A stretch of DNA of 15,392 nt from CAWJEL01 sp964647255 (GTDB lineage Bacteria; Chloroflexota; Anaerolineae; CG2-30-64-16). Below the pieces are notes generated by a model. The model had not been told where the DNA came from. It worked only from the letters and a program-made list of their open reading frames with translations, and made no database searches. Positions 1-8,138 of the stretch are shown piece after piece. Within the stretch, counting starts at the first letter, position 1. Every line of letters starts with the position of its first letter. The stretch is taken from contig CAZYGI010000083.1 in assembly GCA_964647255.1 (NCBI GenBank), forward strand, positions 1 to 15,392. The letters run 5' to 3'. The position numbers were made by a program, and so were the translations under genes.

Positions 1-1
1 G

Positions 2-322
2 GTCGGGGTGAAGATCCACGAGGATGTGCATGTGGCCGAAGGCGCATTCAAGGCACCCGGCGGCTTGATCCGGGCGACGGTGCGGCTGCGTGAGGGGCGA
101 ATCGATGGGCTGGAGTTGGCCGGCGACTTTACCGTCTTTCCGGCCGCGGCGGTGGGCGATTTGCAGAGGCTGGCCTGCGGTGTTGAACTGAGCCGCTCAG
201 CGCTGACCGAACGCTTTGCCGCCGTGTATCGTGACCTGGCGATCCAATCGCCGGGCGTCACGCCCGACCATCTGGCTGAAGCCATCCTGGCTGCTGCCGG
301 CAGCGGGGCTGCTCAGCCCTGA
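2..322 (+). CDS. Lipoate-protein ligase C-terminal (accessory) domain, 5'-truncated by window edge
   Basis: The reading frame is open to the left edge, so the true start probably lies outside the window; a GTG at 8 is possible but no ribosome binding site can be seen. About 105 residues are visible. The stretch KAPGGLIRATVRL, followed by REGRID and a GDF motif with a Pro a few residues later, matches the small accessory domain found at the C-terminus of bacterial lipoate-protein ligases, or as a separate subunit (LplB) in archaea. In this family the domain helps activate lipoate with ATP for transfer to lipoyl-domain lysines of 2-oxoacid dehydrogenases or the glycine cleavage H protein. The catalytic domain is not in view, so a full-length ligase and a separate accessory subunit cannot be told apart. 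A hairpin ends the unit just downstream. Confidence 0.6.
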   Translation, partial: VGVKIHEDVHVAEGAFKAPGGLIRATVRLREGRIDGLELAGDFTVFPAAAVGDLQRLACGVELSRSALTERFAAVYRDLAIQSPGVTPDHLAEAILAAAGSGAAQP

Positions 323-343
323 CTTTGTGCTCCTCCTCAGACC

Positions 344-390
344 CGAGCGCCGCACATCTTGGGACGGGTGCGCGGCGCTCGTATTTCTTA
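344..390 (+). terminator. Hairpin terminator after the lipoate-ligase gene
   Basis: A perfect 10-bp stem (344-353 pairs with 372-381) with an 18-nt loop is followed by TATTTCTT. An outer 7-bp inverted repeat (322-328, ACTTTGT, with 390-396, ACAAAGT) encloses it. The U-tract is imperfect, so termination efficiency is uncertain, but position and orientation fit the end of the upstream gene. Confidence 0.5.
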
Positions 391-432
391 CAAAGTAAAT
401 GCCGGCGCACGGCTGGCCCAGCGACGAATCGC

Positions 433-537
433 TCAGCCGCTGGGCGCGCACGAACTGGGCGACGTCGCAGCGCTGCCGCCTCCGCTCACCTTCGAGGCAA
501 AGATTGAGACTTTGCGGCGGACATGGATGCTGCCGCG
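433..537 (-). pseudogene. Truncated fmdB-like zinc-ribbon remnant (C-terminal part only)
   Basis: Read on the minus strand, this segment encodes GSIHVRRKVSIFASK and then a Gly/Ser-rich tail ending SSCAPSG and a stop. It closely matches the C-terminal half of the intact FmdB-type gene at 12164-12364 of this window (HVRRKVSLFASK, SGG, CAPTGA); about 20 of the last 30 residues are identical. The codon where the intact protein has its fourth zinc-ligand Cys is CGC (Arg) here, one base from TGC. I see no CxxC pair upstream in any minus frame; the expected N-terminal part would run into the permease gene. The reading frame stays open upstream by chance. Best read as a decayed, truncated paralogue rather than a working gene. 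Confidence 0.65.
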
Positions 538-572
538 CTCAAAGAGCATTCCTGCCAAACTGATTGACCTGA

Positions 573-635
573 CTGAATCGTGTGTCACGCGTTTGCTAGA
601 CACGGCTTGCCTGGCAAGCGTGACACGCTGAATCG
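573..635. repeat. Small inverted-repeat element flanked by 8-bp direct repeats
   Basis: The 8-mer CTGAATCG occurs at 573-580 and again at 628-635. Between them lie 47 bp whose ends are inverted repeats (TGTGTCACGC at 581-590; GCGTGACACG at 618-627, 9 of 10 matching). Inside is a perfect 7+1+7 palindrome, GCTTGCC/GGCAAGC, at 605-619. The layout resembles a very small MITE-like or palindromic insertion with a target-site duplication, but it could also be a stem-loop regulator or terminator ahead of the permease gene. It lies at the upstream edge of the fmdB remnant. Confidence 0.4.
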
Positions 636-659
636 GAGTTGGCAACGCAGTGGGATGAG

Positions 660-2480
660 ATGACAAGTCAACTGATGCTTACCCTGGTCATCTTGGTCGT
701 GGCGATCGCTCTGCTCCTGAGTGAGCGTTTGCGCGCCGACCTGGTGGCGCTTCTGGTTGTGGTGGCGCTGGGCGTCGCCGGCGTCCTGACCCCGCGTGAG
801 TCCTTCTCCGGGTTCGCCAGCTCGGCAGTTGTCACCATTGTTTCCATCTTCGTCCTCACCGAAGCTCTGCGCCTGGCGGGCATCACCGAGCGCGCCGGTA
901 ACCTGTTGGCGCGCATCGGTGGGCAAAACGAGACCCGGCTCGTGATCGTTATCATGCTGGCCGGCGCGGGCTTATCATTGCTGATGAACAATATCGCCGC
1001 GGCCGCGATCTTGATGCCGGCCGTCTCAGGCCTGGCGCAGAGGAACCGCATCAGTCCTGCGCGCCTCCTCATGCCCCTGGCTTTCGCCACGATCCTGGGC
1101 GGGATGGCAACCTTGTTCACCACGACTAATATCGTGGTCAGCGGCATCCTGCGCGGCCAGGACCTCCCCGGCTTCGGCGTGCTGGACTTTGCGCCCGTGG
1201 GCATCCCCCTGGTTGTGATAGGGATCGCGTACATGGCAGTCTGGGGCCGGCGCCTGCTGCCCGCGCAAACGGCGATGCAGGAGGCCCGTCATGAAAGCGA
1301 TCTCGGGCTCGAGTTGGCCGACGTCTACCGCCTGGATGAGCGACTTTTTCGGGCGCGGGTGCCGGTCGGCTCCTGCCTGGACGGTCAACCGCTGGCGCAG
1401 AGCTACTTGCGTGAGACCTATGGCGTCAATGTGGTGGCGCTGGAGCAGCAAGGGCATCTCATCCATGCGCCATCGCCCGCGACGGTGCTGAACACCGGAG
1501 ATATTCTCTTTCTGGAAGGCAAGCTGGACGAATTTCTGGCACGCGATGTGGACCCGCGTCTGGAGATCCTGCCCGCGCCCGATTGGCACAATACTGCTCT
1601 GGAATCCGAGGAGATCACCGTTGCGGAGGTGGTTCTAGCCCCCCGTTCCATGCTGCTCGGCCAGACGCTGCGCGCCGCGCGCTTCCGTGAGAAGTACGGT
1701 ATGGCGGTTCTGGGCATCTGGCGCGCGGGGCGGCCGATTCGCACCAACCTGGGTGATCTGCCACTGGCCTTCGGAGACGCATTGTTAGTGCAAGGTCCGC
1801 GCGTCCGGATCCCCTTGCTGCGCACCGAGCCCGACCTGGTCTTGCTGAACGGCGGCTCGGCTGAGCGGCCGATCGTCACGTCGCGCAAGCGCTGGCTGGC
1901 GCCAGGCATCATGCTGGCCGCGTTGATCCTGGCGGCCTTCAATACGGCGCTGATCGGCGAGATCATGTTGGGCGCGGCGCTGCTGATGACCTTGGTCGGC
2001 ATCCTCACGATGGATCAGGCGTACGGTGCGATCGAGTGGCGCAGCGTTTTCCTGGTGGCGGGCATGCTGCCGCTGGGCCTGGCGATGACCAAGAGCGGTG
2101 CGGCTGGCCTGATGGCCGACCGACTCATCGCGGCGCTCGGGCCAGCAGGCCCGGTGGCGCTGGTGGCGGGCCTGTGCTTGCTGACGACCCTGCTGACGCA
2201 AGCCATGAATGGGGCTGCGGTGGCTACGGTCGTGGCCCCGATTGCAATCCGCGCCGCCCAGCAGACGGGGCTGGATCCGCGCGCACTGGCGATGGGAGTG
2301 GCGTTGGCGAGTTCCCTGGCGTTCCTGACGCCGCTGGGCCACCCGGTCAACGTGCTCGTGATGGGACCGGGCGGTTATCGGTTTCGCGACTATCTCAAGG
2401 TGGGCTGGCCGCTGACGCTGCTGCTTGTGGGGGCGATCCTGCTGCTGCTCCCGATCTTCTGGCCGCTGACTGCGCAGTAA
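660..2480 (+). CDS. SLC13/DASS-family permease with two TrkA-C (RCK-C) domains
   Basis: The 606-residue protein has an N-terminal membrane half (about residues 5-205), two soluble TrkA-C domains (about 218-295 and 316-395) and a second membrane half (about 410-600). The pattern SLLMNNIAAAAILMPAV resembles the SNT/NNx motif of Na+- or H+-coupled divalent anion carriers, and NGAAVATVVAP with PLGHPVNVLVMGPGGYR in the second half is the matching repeat. Known relatives carry sulfate or dicarboxylates; algal sulfate carriers of this family share the two TrkA-C insert. Substrate is therefore a guess. I prefer the ATG at 660 (preceded by GGGATGAG) because residue 1 then leads straight into the first membrane helix; a TTG at 639 in frame would add seven residues but its possible Shine-Dalgarno is too close. 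A methyltransferase gene follows 20 bp downstream. Confidence 0.88.
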   Translation: MTSQLMLTLVILVVAIALLLSERLRADLVALLVVVALGVAGVLTPRESFSGFASSAVVTIVSIFVLTEALRLAGITERAGNLLARIGGQNETRLVIVIMLAGAGLSLLMNNIAAAAILMPAVSGLAQRNRISPARLLMPLAFATILGGMATLFTTTNIVVSGILRGQDLPGFGVLDFAPVGIPLVVIGIAYMAVWGRRLLPAQTAMQEARHESDLGLELADVYRLDERLFRARVPVGSCLDGQPLAQSYLRETYGVNVVALEQQGHLIHAPSPATVLNTGDILFLEGKLDEFLARDVDPRLEILPAPDWHNTALESEEITVAEVVLAPRSMLLGQTLRAARFREKYGMAVLGIWRAGRPIRTNLGDLPLAFGDALLVQGPRVRIPLLRTEPDLVLLNGGSAERPIVTSRKRWLAPGIMLAALILAAFNTALIGEIMLGAALLMTLVGILTMDQAYGAIEWRSVFLVAGMLPLGLAMTKSGAAGLMADRLIAALGPAGPVALVAGLCLLTTLLTQAMNGAAVATVVAPIAIRAAQQTGLDPRALAMGVALASSLAFLTPLGHPVNVLVMGPGGYRFRDYLKVGWPLTLLLVGAILLLLPIFWPLTAQ

Positions 2481-2500
2481 CACACCAGAGGGGACTGAGA

Positions 2501-3073
2501 ATGTGCACGGATGATTTGGGCCATTTCCGCACCCATGAGCGCCGTTTTCACGGTGCGGCGGACCGGCTGCGGGCGCCGGAAAGGCTCGCGTTGCTGGAGG
2601 CGCCGCGCGTTGTGGCGCTGAGCCTGGCTGGATTGACAGTCACGCGCGTGCTAGATGTGGGAACCGGCACGGGCATCTTCGCTGAGGCCTTCGCCGCCCT
2701 GGGCCTGGCGGTGACGGGGATAGACACCAACGCCGACCTGTTGGCCATCGCGGCCGGGTATGCGCCAACAGCGCAGTTCAAGTTGGCGCAGGCGGAGCAG
2801 ATCCCATTCTCTGACCGCTCATTTGACCTGGTGTTTCTCGGCCACGTGCTGCATGAAGCCGACGACCCTTTGACTGCGCTCCAGGAAGCGCGCCGGGTGA
2901 CGCGCCAGCGGGTGGCCATTCTCGAATGGCCATACCGCGAGGAGCCGCACGGCCCGCCCCTGGCTCATCGTCTGCAACCCGCGACCGTAGCTGATCTCGC
3001 GGCCAGGACCGGCTATCAGAGCGTGGAAGCGATCCGACTTGAACACATGGATCTCTATCGGCTCATGCCCTGA
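2501..3073 (+). CDS. Class I SAM-dependent methyltransferase
   Basis: A 190-residue cytoplasmic protein with the Rossmann-like methyltransferase fold. Motif I is clear at residues 50-58 (VLDVGTGTG), an acidic residue ends strand 2 (GIDTN), and motif IV-like FDLVFLGHVLHEADDP is followed by LQEARRV, as in the Methyltransf_11 / UbiE-like families. The start is the ATG at 2501, with AGAGGGG about 7 nt upstream; the frame is open further upstream but that part overlaps the permease gene and is not expected to be translated. It begins 20 bp after the permease stop and ends 29 bp before the ATPase start, so it is likely cotranscribed with both. The methyl acceptor cannot be deduced. Confidence 0.85.
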   Translation: MCTDDLGHFRTHERRFHGAADRLRAPERLALLEAPRVVALSLAGLTVTRVLDVGTGTGIFAEAFAALGLAVTGIDTNADLLAIAAGYAPTAQFKLAQAEQIPFSDRSFDLVFLGHVLHEADDPLTALQEARRVTRQRVAILEWPYREEPHGPPLAHRLQPATVADLAARTGYQSVEAIRLEHMDLYRLMP

Positions 3074-3102
3074 TATCGTGCGACTTCTCTGGCAGGCAAC
3101 CC

Positions 3103-5430
3103 ATGATTCAATCTACTTCTTCTGAGGGTTTGACCACCGAGCAGGCTGCCCGCCTGCTGGCCCAGGTTGGCCCCAACGCCATTGCCGAGGCCAAACCCCA
3201 CCCGTGGCTGGCATTTCTCAAACGTCTGTGGGGACCCGTTCCCTGGATGCTGGAAGCGGCGGTGATCCTCGAAATCATCTTGGGCAAATACGATGAAGCG
3301 GCCATCATCGCCGTACTCATCCTGTTCAATGCTGTTTTCAGCACGCTGCAAGAGAAGCGTTCATCCGATGCGTTGGCGATGCTGCGCCAACGGTTGCAGC
3401 TGACCGCTCGCGTCCTCCGCGACGCGGTGTGGCGGGCCATTCCGGCAGATCAGCTCGTCCCCGGCGACGTGATCCACGTCCGGATGGGCGATCTGCTTCC
3501 GGCGGATGTTCAGCTGCTGGATGGCGATCTGCTGCTTGACCAATCCGCCCTGACGGGCGAATCGTTGCCGGTGGAGGTCGCAGCCGGCGGGACGGGCTAT
3601 ACCGGCACGACGGCCCAACACGGCGAAGCCACCGCCGTCGTCACCGCGACCGGCGTGCGCACCCGCTTCGGGTGCACTGCCGAATTGGTGCGCATCGCCA
3701 AAAGCCAGAGCAACCTGGAGAAGGTCATCTTTTCGGTGACGAAGGCGCTGGTGATCCTGGACGGCGTCCTGGCGCTGGCGGTGATCGCCTACGCGCTGGC
3801 GACGCACATGCCTCTTCTGCAAGTTTTGCCTTTTGCGCTCATCCTGCTGGTCGCCTCGGTGCCGGTGGCGCTCCCCGCCACCTTTGCCATCGCCACTGCG
3901 CTGGGCGCGCGGGATCTCTCGCATCAGGGGGTGCTGGTGACCAATCTGGCGGCCATCGAGGAAGCCGCCGGCATGGACACGCTCTGCAGCGACAAGACCG
4001 GCACAATCACCGAAAACCGCCTGAGCGTCGCTGACCTGCGCCCATATGCGGCGCCGAGTGAAGACGAGTTGCTGCGCCTGGCGGCGTCGGCCAGCGACCC
4101 CGCCACGCAGGACCCGCTTGACCTCGCGATCTTGCAGCGCGCACAGGAGCGTGGCGTGGCCCCGGATTACAGCCTGCGCCAACGCTTCCAGCCTTTCGAC
4201 CCCGCGACAAAGCGCTCGGAGGCCGACTTCCTGCAAGACGGCGCGCTGCTCCACGTCGCCAAGGGCGCGCCGCAGATTGTCGCGTCCCTCTGCACCGATC
4301 CACCGGCTGCATTCGAAACCGACGTTGAGAAACTGTCCGCCCAGGGCTACCGCGTCCTGGCCGTTGCGCACGGCGACGGTCAGGCGCTGCGCGTCACCGG
4401 GCTGGTGTCGTTGCAAGACCCGCCGCGCGCCGATTCTGCTACGCTGATCCGGCAGTTGCATGATCTGGGCATTCGCGTCATCATGGTCACGGGGGACGGT
4501 CTCGCCACCGCGCAGGCCGTAGCGCGCCAGGTCGGCATCGGCGATCACGGCTGTAAGGCGCAATCGCTGCAGGAAACAAAAGAGCCGGATCCGGATTGTA
4601 ATGTCTTCGGCGAAGTCCTCCCCGAACACAAATTCAGGCTTGTGCAGTCGCTGCAAGGTCACGGCCACATCACCGGCATGACCGGCGACGGGGTGAACGA
4701 CGCGCCCGCGCTCAAACAGGCGCAGGTGGGCATCGCCGTCTCGAATGCCACCGACGTCGCCAAGGCTGCAGCCAGCCTGGTGTTGACCCAACCCGGCCTG
4801 GGCAACATCATCGCCGCGATCCAGGTCAGCCGCCAGATCTACCAGCGCATGTTGACCTACACTTTGAACAAAATCATCAAGACGATCCAGGTGGCCGCTT
4901 TCCTCAGCCTGGGCTTGATTTTCACCGGCGTCTTCGTCACTACGCCCCTGTTGGTGGTGCTGCTCCTGCTCGCGAATGATTTCGTCACCATGTCTATCGC
5001 CACCGACCGCGTGCGCGCCTCGCCTAAACCGGACCGCTGGGATGTACGCGGCATGCTCGTCCCGGCGCTCAGCCTGGCCCTGCCCGTGTTGGCGTTGACC
5101 TTCGGCATTTTCCTGGCCGGACGCAACCTCCTGCATTTACCTGTTGCGGAGCTGCAAACGCTCTCGTTCATCACGCTGGTTTTCACCGCGCAGGGCATGG
5201 TCTACCTGGTGCGCGAGCGGCAGCACTTCTGGGCTTCATGCCCCGGCCGGTGGATGATGCTGGCTTCTGCGCTGGCTATCCTGGCGGTCATCCTGCTCGC
5301 TTCCTTCGGGGTTCTCATGCGGGCCATCCCGCTCTGGCTGACGCTGGCGACGTTGGCGCTCACCGCCGTTGCCTTGCTAGGGTTGGATTCCCTCAAGGTC
5401 TGGGTCTTCCGTAAGTTCAACCTGCACTGA
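3103..5430 (+). CDS. Plasma-membrane proton-efflux P-type ATPase (P3A type)
   Basis: The 775-residue protein contains all P-type ATPase marks in order: TGES (151-154) in the actuator domain, PVALPA in M4, the phosphorylated Asp297 in CSDKTGTIT, KGAP in the nucleotide-binding domain, and TGDGVNDAPALKQAQ (527 onward) in the hinge. PVALP rather than a CPC-type motif excludes heavy-metal (P1B) pumps. The M6 segment LLANDFVTMSIATDRV aligns with the LNDGTIMTISKDRV region of plant/fungal H+-ATPases; Asp626 corresponds to the proton-binding Asp. Length fits prokaryotic P3A pumps, which lack the long C-terminal autoinhibitory region of plants. Expected role: ATP-driven H+ export across the cytoplasmic membrane. 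Start ATG 3103 has only a weak GGCAGGC upstream. It is followed by a SulP permease, consistent with pump-plus-symporter cooperation. Confidence 0.9.
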   Translation: MIQSTSSEGLTTEQAARLLAQVGPNAIAEAKPHPWLAFLKRLWGPVPWMLEAAVILEIILGKYDEAAIIAVLILFNAVFSTLQEKRSSDALAMLRQRLQLTARVLRDAVWRAIPADQLVPGDVIHVRMGDLLPADVQLLDGDLLLDQSALTGESLPVEVAAGGTGYTGTTAQHGEATAVVTATGVRTRFGCTAELVRIAKSQSNLEKVIFSVTKALVILDGVLALAVIAYALATHMPLLQVLPFALILLVASVPVALPATFAIATALGARDLSHQGVLVTNLAAIEEAAGMDTLCSDKTGTITENRLSVADLRPYAAPSEDELLRLAASASDPATQDPLDLAILQRAQERGVAPDYSLRQRFQPFDPATKRSEADFLQDGALLHVAKGAPQIVASLCTDPPAAFETDVEKLSAQGYRVLAVAHGDGQALRVTGLVSLQDPPRADSATLIRQLHDLGIRVIMVTGDGLATAQAVARQVGIGDHGCKAQSLQETKEPDPDCNVFGEVLPEHKFRLVQSLQGHGHITGMTGDGVNDAPALKQAQVGIAVSNATDVAKAAASLVLTQPGLGNIIAAIQVSRQIYQRMLTYTLNKIIKTIQVAAFLSLGLIFTGVFVTTPLLVVLLLLANDFVTMSIATDRVRASPKPDRWDVRGMLVPALSLALPVLALTFGIFLAGRNLLHLPVAELQTLSFITLVFTAQGMVYLVRERQHFWASCPGRWMMLASALAILAVILLASFGVLMRAIPLWLTLATLALTAVALLGLDSLKVWVFRKFNLH

Positions 5431-5464
5431 CATGACAACGGCTGTCGCGTGAGGAGAAACAAAC

Positions 5465-5488
5465 ATGGCATTTTTCAGTAGGAAGTAG
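5465..5488 (+). CDS. Possible 7-codon leader peptide upstream of the SulP gene
   Basis: GAGGAG (5451-5456) lies 8 nt before ATG 5465, an excellent ribosome binding site. The frame reads MAFFSRK then TAG at 5486-5488, three bases before the ATG of the SulP gene in the same frame. The SulP Shine-Dalgarno candidate AGGAAG (5480-5485) lies inside this mini-frame. It could be a leader that couples or regulates SulP translation, or a start region interrupted by a nonsense mutation. No homologue is recognisable at this length. Confidence 0.3.
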   Translation: MAFFSRK

Positions 5489-5491
5489 GCC

Positions 5492-7204
5492 ATGGCAGTA
5501 ACCGGACCGGAAGCTAACCCTGTGCACGCCCGTCGTAGCTTTCCCATCCTTCAGGGAGTGCTGCCGATCGATCCTAAGCAGATCCCGCTCGACATCGTCG
5601 CCGGTATCACCTTGGCGGCTTTGGCGATACCGGAGGCCATGGGGTATACGAAGATCGCCGGCATGCCGGTGGTCACCGGACTCTATACCCTCCTGATCCC
5701 GATGGCGCTCTTCGCGCTCTTCGGATCATCCCGCCACCTCGCGGTCGGCGCCGATTCGGCCACCGCAGCCATCATGGCCGCAGGTCTCGTCGGCATGGCG
5801 TCTGTGGCGTCGCCGCAATACGTGGCCTATGCCGGTGTGCTGGCCCTCATGGCGGCAGCACTACTGATCCTGGTGCGCCTCGTCCGGCTGGGCTTCGTCG
5901 CCGACTTCCTGTCGCGGACCGTCCTGATCGGCTTTTTGACCGGCGTAGGCATACACGTTGCCATCGGCCAGATGTCGGGTTTGTTGGGCATCCCGGGTGG
6001 CGGCTCTGGCCCGATCCAGAAGCTTGTCAACGATCTTCAGCAGCTCCCACAGACCAACATCCCCACTCTGATCGTGGCGCTTGCAGTGCTGGCGGTGATC
6101 CTTGGCGCCCGGCGCCTCAACAAGAGAATCCCCGGCGCGCTGATTGCGGTGATCGGCGCGATCATAGTCAGCTATAAACTCAATCTGCAATCATTCGGCG
6201 TGGCCTTGCTCGGCGCCGTGCCCGACGGGCTGCCAACGATCGGCCTGCCTGCTGCGGGCCTCAGTTGGAATCTTGTCGATCAGTTGCTGCCCAGCGCGAT
6301 CTCCATGGTCATCGTCATCCTGGCCCAGAGCGCGGCGACTTCGCGCGCCTATGCTGCACGCTACGCGGAGCGCTTCAGCGAGAACGTGGACCTGGTCGGC
6401 CTCGGCCTCGCTAACATCGGTGCTGGACTGACCGGCGCCTTCGTGGTCAACGGCAGCCCGACCAAGACGCAGATGGTCGACAGCGCCGGCGGCCGCACTC
6501 AGCTCGCCCAGGTCACCGCTTCCGGGCTCGTCCTCCTGGTGCTGCTCTTTCTGACCGGCCCGCTCAGCTATATTCCGGAGGCCGTGCTCGCGGCCATCGT
6601 CTTTCTGGTCGGCCTCGAGCTCGTTGACGTGAAGGGCATGCGCACCATCCTGGCCGAGCGGCCGGTCGAGTTTTGGGTGGCGCTGATCACAACAGGCGCC
6701 GTGGTCTTCGCGGGTGTCGAGCAAGGCATCCTCCTGGCCATCCTCATTTCGCTGTTGTCACATACCCGGCATGGCTACAGAGCCAGGAACTCGGTCTTGG
6801 TGCACGAAGGGGGCCGCCTGCGGACCGAACCGGTGGCCAAGGCTTCCCAGGTCCTGCCCGGGCTGGTTTTGTACCGCTTCAACCACAGCATGTACTATGC
6901 CAACACCGAGCAGCTGTTAACTCAGGTCCTGGACCTCCTCAAGATCGGGCCCCAGCCCGTGCGCTGGCTCTGCATTGACATGGTCGCTGTCGACGATGTG
7001 GACTTCTCCGCCGCCGCCACCCTGCGCGAGTTATATGAGCTGCTCAGGGAGCAGGGCACCCGGCTCTTATTTGCTGAAGTGGACGACGCAGTGCGCGCTG
7101 AGCTGGATCGCTCAGGGATCACCGCCCTGGTTCGCGAGGATGCTTACTTCGAAGCCTTGCCCGATGTGGTCGCCGCCTACGAGCAGCAGACCCGTGTAGA
7201 TTGA
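5492..7204 (+). CDS. SulP-family inorganic anion permease with C-terminal STAS domain
   Basis: The 570-residue protein starts with a short cytoplasmic segment, then DIVAGITLAALAIPEAMGYT (around 34-53), the SulP signature, and about a dozen hydrophobic segments to residue 430. The C-terminus (about 445-565) is a STAS domain: LVLYRFNHSMYYANTEQL, then CIDMVAVDDVDFSAAATL with the conserved Ser near 506, then a final helical part. SulP proteins move sulfate, bicarbonate or other anions with H+ or Na+; sequence alone does not fix the substrate. Two starts deserve notice: ATG 5492, chosen here with AGGAAG 6 nt upstream, and an in-frame ATG at 5465 that hits a stop after seven codons. It is 61 bp downstream of the ATPase and probably cotranscribed. 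Confidence 0.9.
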   Translation: MAVTGPEANPVHARRSFPILQGVLPIDPKQIPLDIVAGITLAALAIPEAMGYTKIAGMPVVTGLYTLLIPMALFALFGSSRHLAVGADSATAAIMAAGLVGMASVASPQYVAYAGVLALMAAALLILVRLVRLGFVADFLSRTVLIGFLTGVGIHVAIGQMSGLLGIPGGGSGPIQKLVNDLQQLPQTNIPTLIVALAVLAVILGARRLNKRIPGALIAVIGAIIVSYKLNLQSFGVALLGAVPDGLPTIGLPAAGLSWNLVDQLLPSAISMVIVILAQSAATSRAYAARYAERFSENVDLVGLGLANIGAGLTGAFVVNGSPTKTQMVDSAGGRTQLAQVTASGLVLLVLLFLTGPLSYIPEAVLAAIVFLVGLELVDVKGMRTILAERPVEFWVALITTGAVVFAGVEQGILLAILISLLSHTRHGYRARNSVLVHEGGRLRTEPVAKASQVLPGLVLYRFNHSMYYANTEQLLTQVLDLLKIGPQPVRWLCIDMVAVDDVDFSAAATLRELYELLREQGTRLLFAEVDDAVRAELDRSGITALVREDAYFEALPDVVAAYEQQTRVD

Positions 7205-7262
7205 TTATGGTTTCTGCCGGATCCAACCCAACACAGATCTTTCCTGGTTCCGGTCGCCGCCA

Positions 7263-8138
7263 TCAAGGATCGACGCGGATTTTCGTACGGCGAACGTGAT
7301 TCGCGAGCAACCCCAGCACGCCTAAGGCCATGCCGCCGATCGCGAACCACTGCGCCGTCGCCAACGCCCCCATCCGCCAGGCATCGGGGCGGAACATCTC
7401 GACCCAGAAGCGGCCCAGGGGATACCAGATCAGATAGAGCCAGAAGACATCACCGTCGCGCAGCCAATGCTTGCAGTGGCGTCCGGTGAACCATAGCAGG
7501 GCAAAGCCGGTCACGTTCCACAGCGCCTCGTAGTAGAAGGTCGGATGGAACCCGTTATTCGCATACCACTGGCGGGCTGCATCGTTCAGCCGATCGGCTA
7601 CGCCGCAGGCCGCTGGCGAACCGACTGGCTCCTGGCACGGGTACACGGGATTGATGTGAAACGCCCACGGCAAGCCGGTGGACGGGCCATAGAGCTCCTG
7701 GTTGATGCGGTTGCCCATGCGGCCGATGGCTTGCGCCAGGAGCAGCCCGGGAGCCAGGATGTCGAGCCAGCGCAGGAGCTTCAGCCGGTGGCGGCGCGCG
7801 TAGATGGCTACCGCCACGACGCCCCCGATCACCGCGCCGTAGATCCCCAGGCCCCGAAAACCGCCATGCCAGAAGGCAATGATGTCCAACGGGTGCTGGC
7901 GGTAGTAGGCCCAGCCGGCAAAGTCCCCCGTCGGCGTGGAAAAGACGTGGTAAAGCCGGGCGCCGATGATGCCGAAGATCATCACCCAGATGAGCAGGCT
8001 CCAGACGTGTTCCGGGTCTTCGCCGCGGCGTCTGGCCTCCCGGGTCGCCAGCCAGGCAGCCAGGACCGCGCCGCCGACAATCAGGAGCCCGTACCAGTGC
8101 ACCTGCAACGGACCAAGCTGAAGCAAGACAGGGTTCAT
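7263..8138 (-). CDS. lgt: Prolipoprotein diacylglyceryl transferase
   Basis: A 291-residue integral membrane enzyme that moves diacylglycerol from phosphatidylglycerol to the lipobox Cys of prelipoproteins, the first step of lipoprotein maturation. Seen directly: N-terminal WYGLLIVGG, FWHGGFRGLGIYG with His91 in the catalytic HGG motif, the family signature GRMGNRINQELYG (139-151), and FHPTFYYEALWN near the C-terminal third. A Cys-containing insertion (about 160-190) separates the signature from that block. The ATG at 8138 is preceded on the minus strand by GGGAAGGAT. It is convergent with the SulP gene (58-bp gap, no clear terminator) and lies 190 bp downstream of the kinase gene on the same strand, so readthrough from the two-component operon is possible. 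Confidence 0.95.
   Translation of the reverse strand: MNPVLLQLGPLQVHWYGLLIVGGAVLAAWLATREARRRGEDPEHVWSLLIWVMIFGIIGARLYHVFSTPTGDFAGWAYYRQHPLDIIAFWHGGFRGLGIYGAVIGGVVAVAIYARRHRLKLLRWLDILAPGLLLAQAIGRMGNRINQELYGPSTGLPWAFHINPVYPCQEPVGSPAACGVADRLNDAARQWYANNGFHPTFYYEALWNVTGFALLWFTGRHCKHWLRDGDVFWLYLIWYPLGRFWVEMFRPDAWRMGALATAQWFAIGGMALGVLGLLANHVRRTKIRVDP

Noticed and set aside
359..631. 90-codon plus-strand frame in the gene-poor stretch
   Set aside because: It is antisense to the fmdB remnant, spans the inverted-repeat element and shows no protein family features.
2036..2500. Upstream extension of the methyltransferase frame
   Set aside because: It overlaps the SLC13 gene in another frame and is Gly/Arg-rich; the ATG at 2501 has a good ribosome binding site.
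3361..5136. 591-codon open frame on the minus strand opposite the P-type ATPase
   Set aside because: Composition is Arg/Gln/His-rich without any domain, and it lies wholly antisense to a gene with every P-type ATPase motif. It is a shadow of GC-rich codon bias.
7205..7262. Terminator between convergent SulP and lgt genes
   Set aside because: I looked for a stem with a T-run on either strand and found none convincing.
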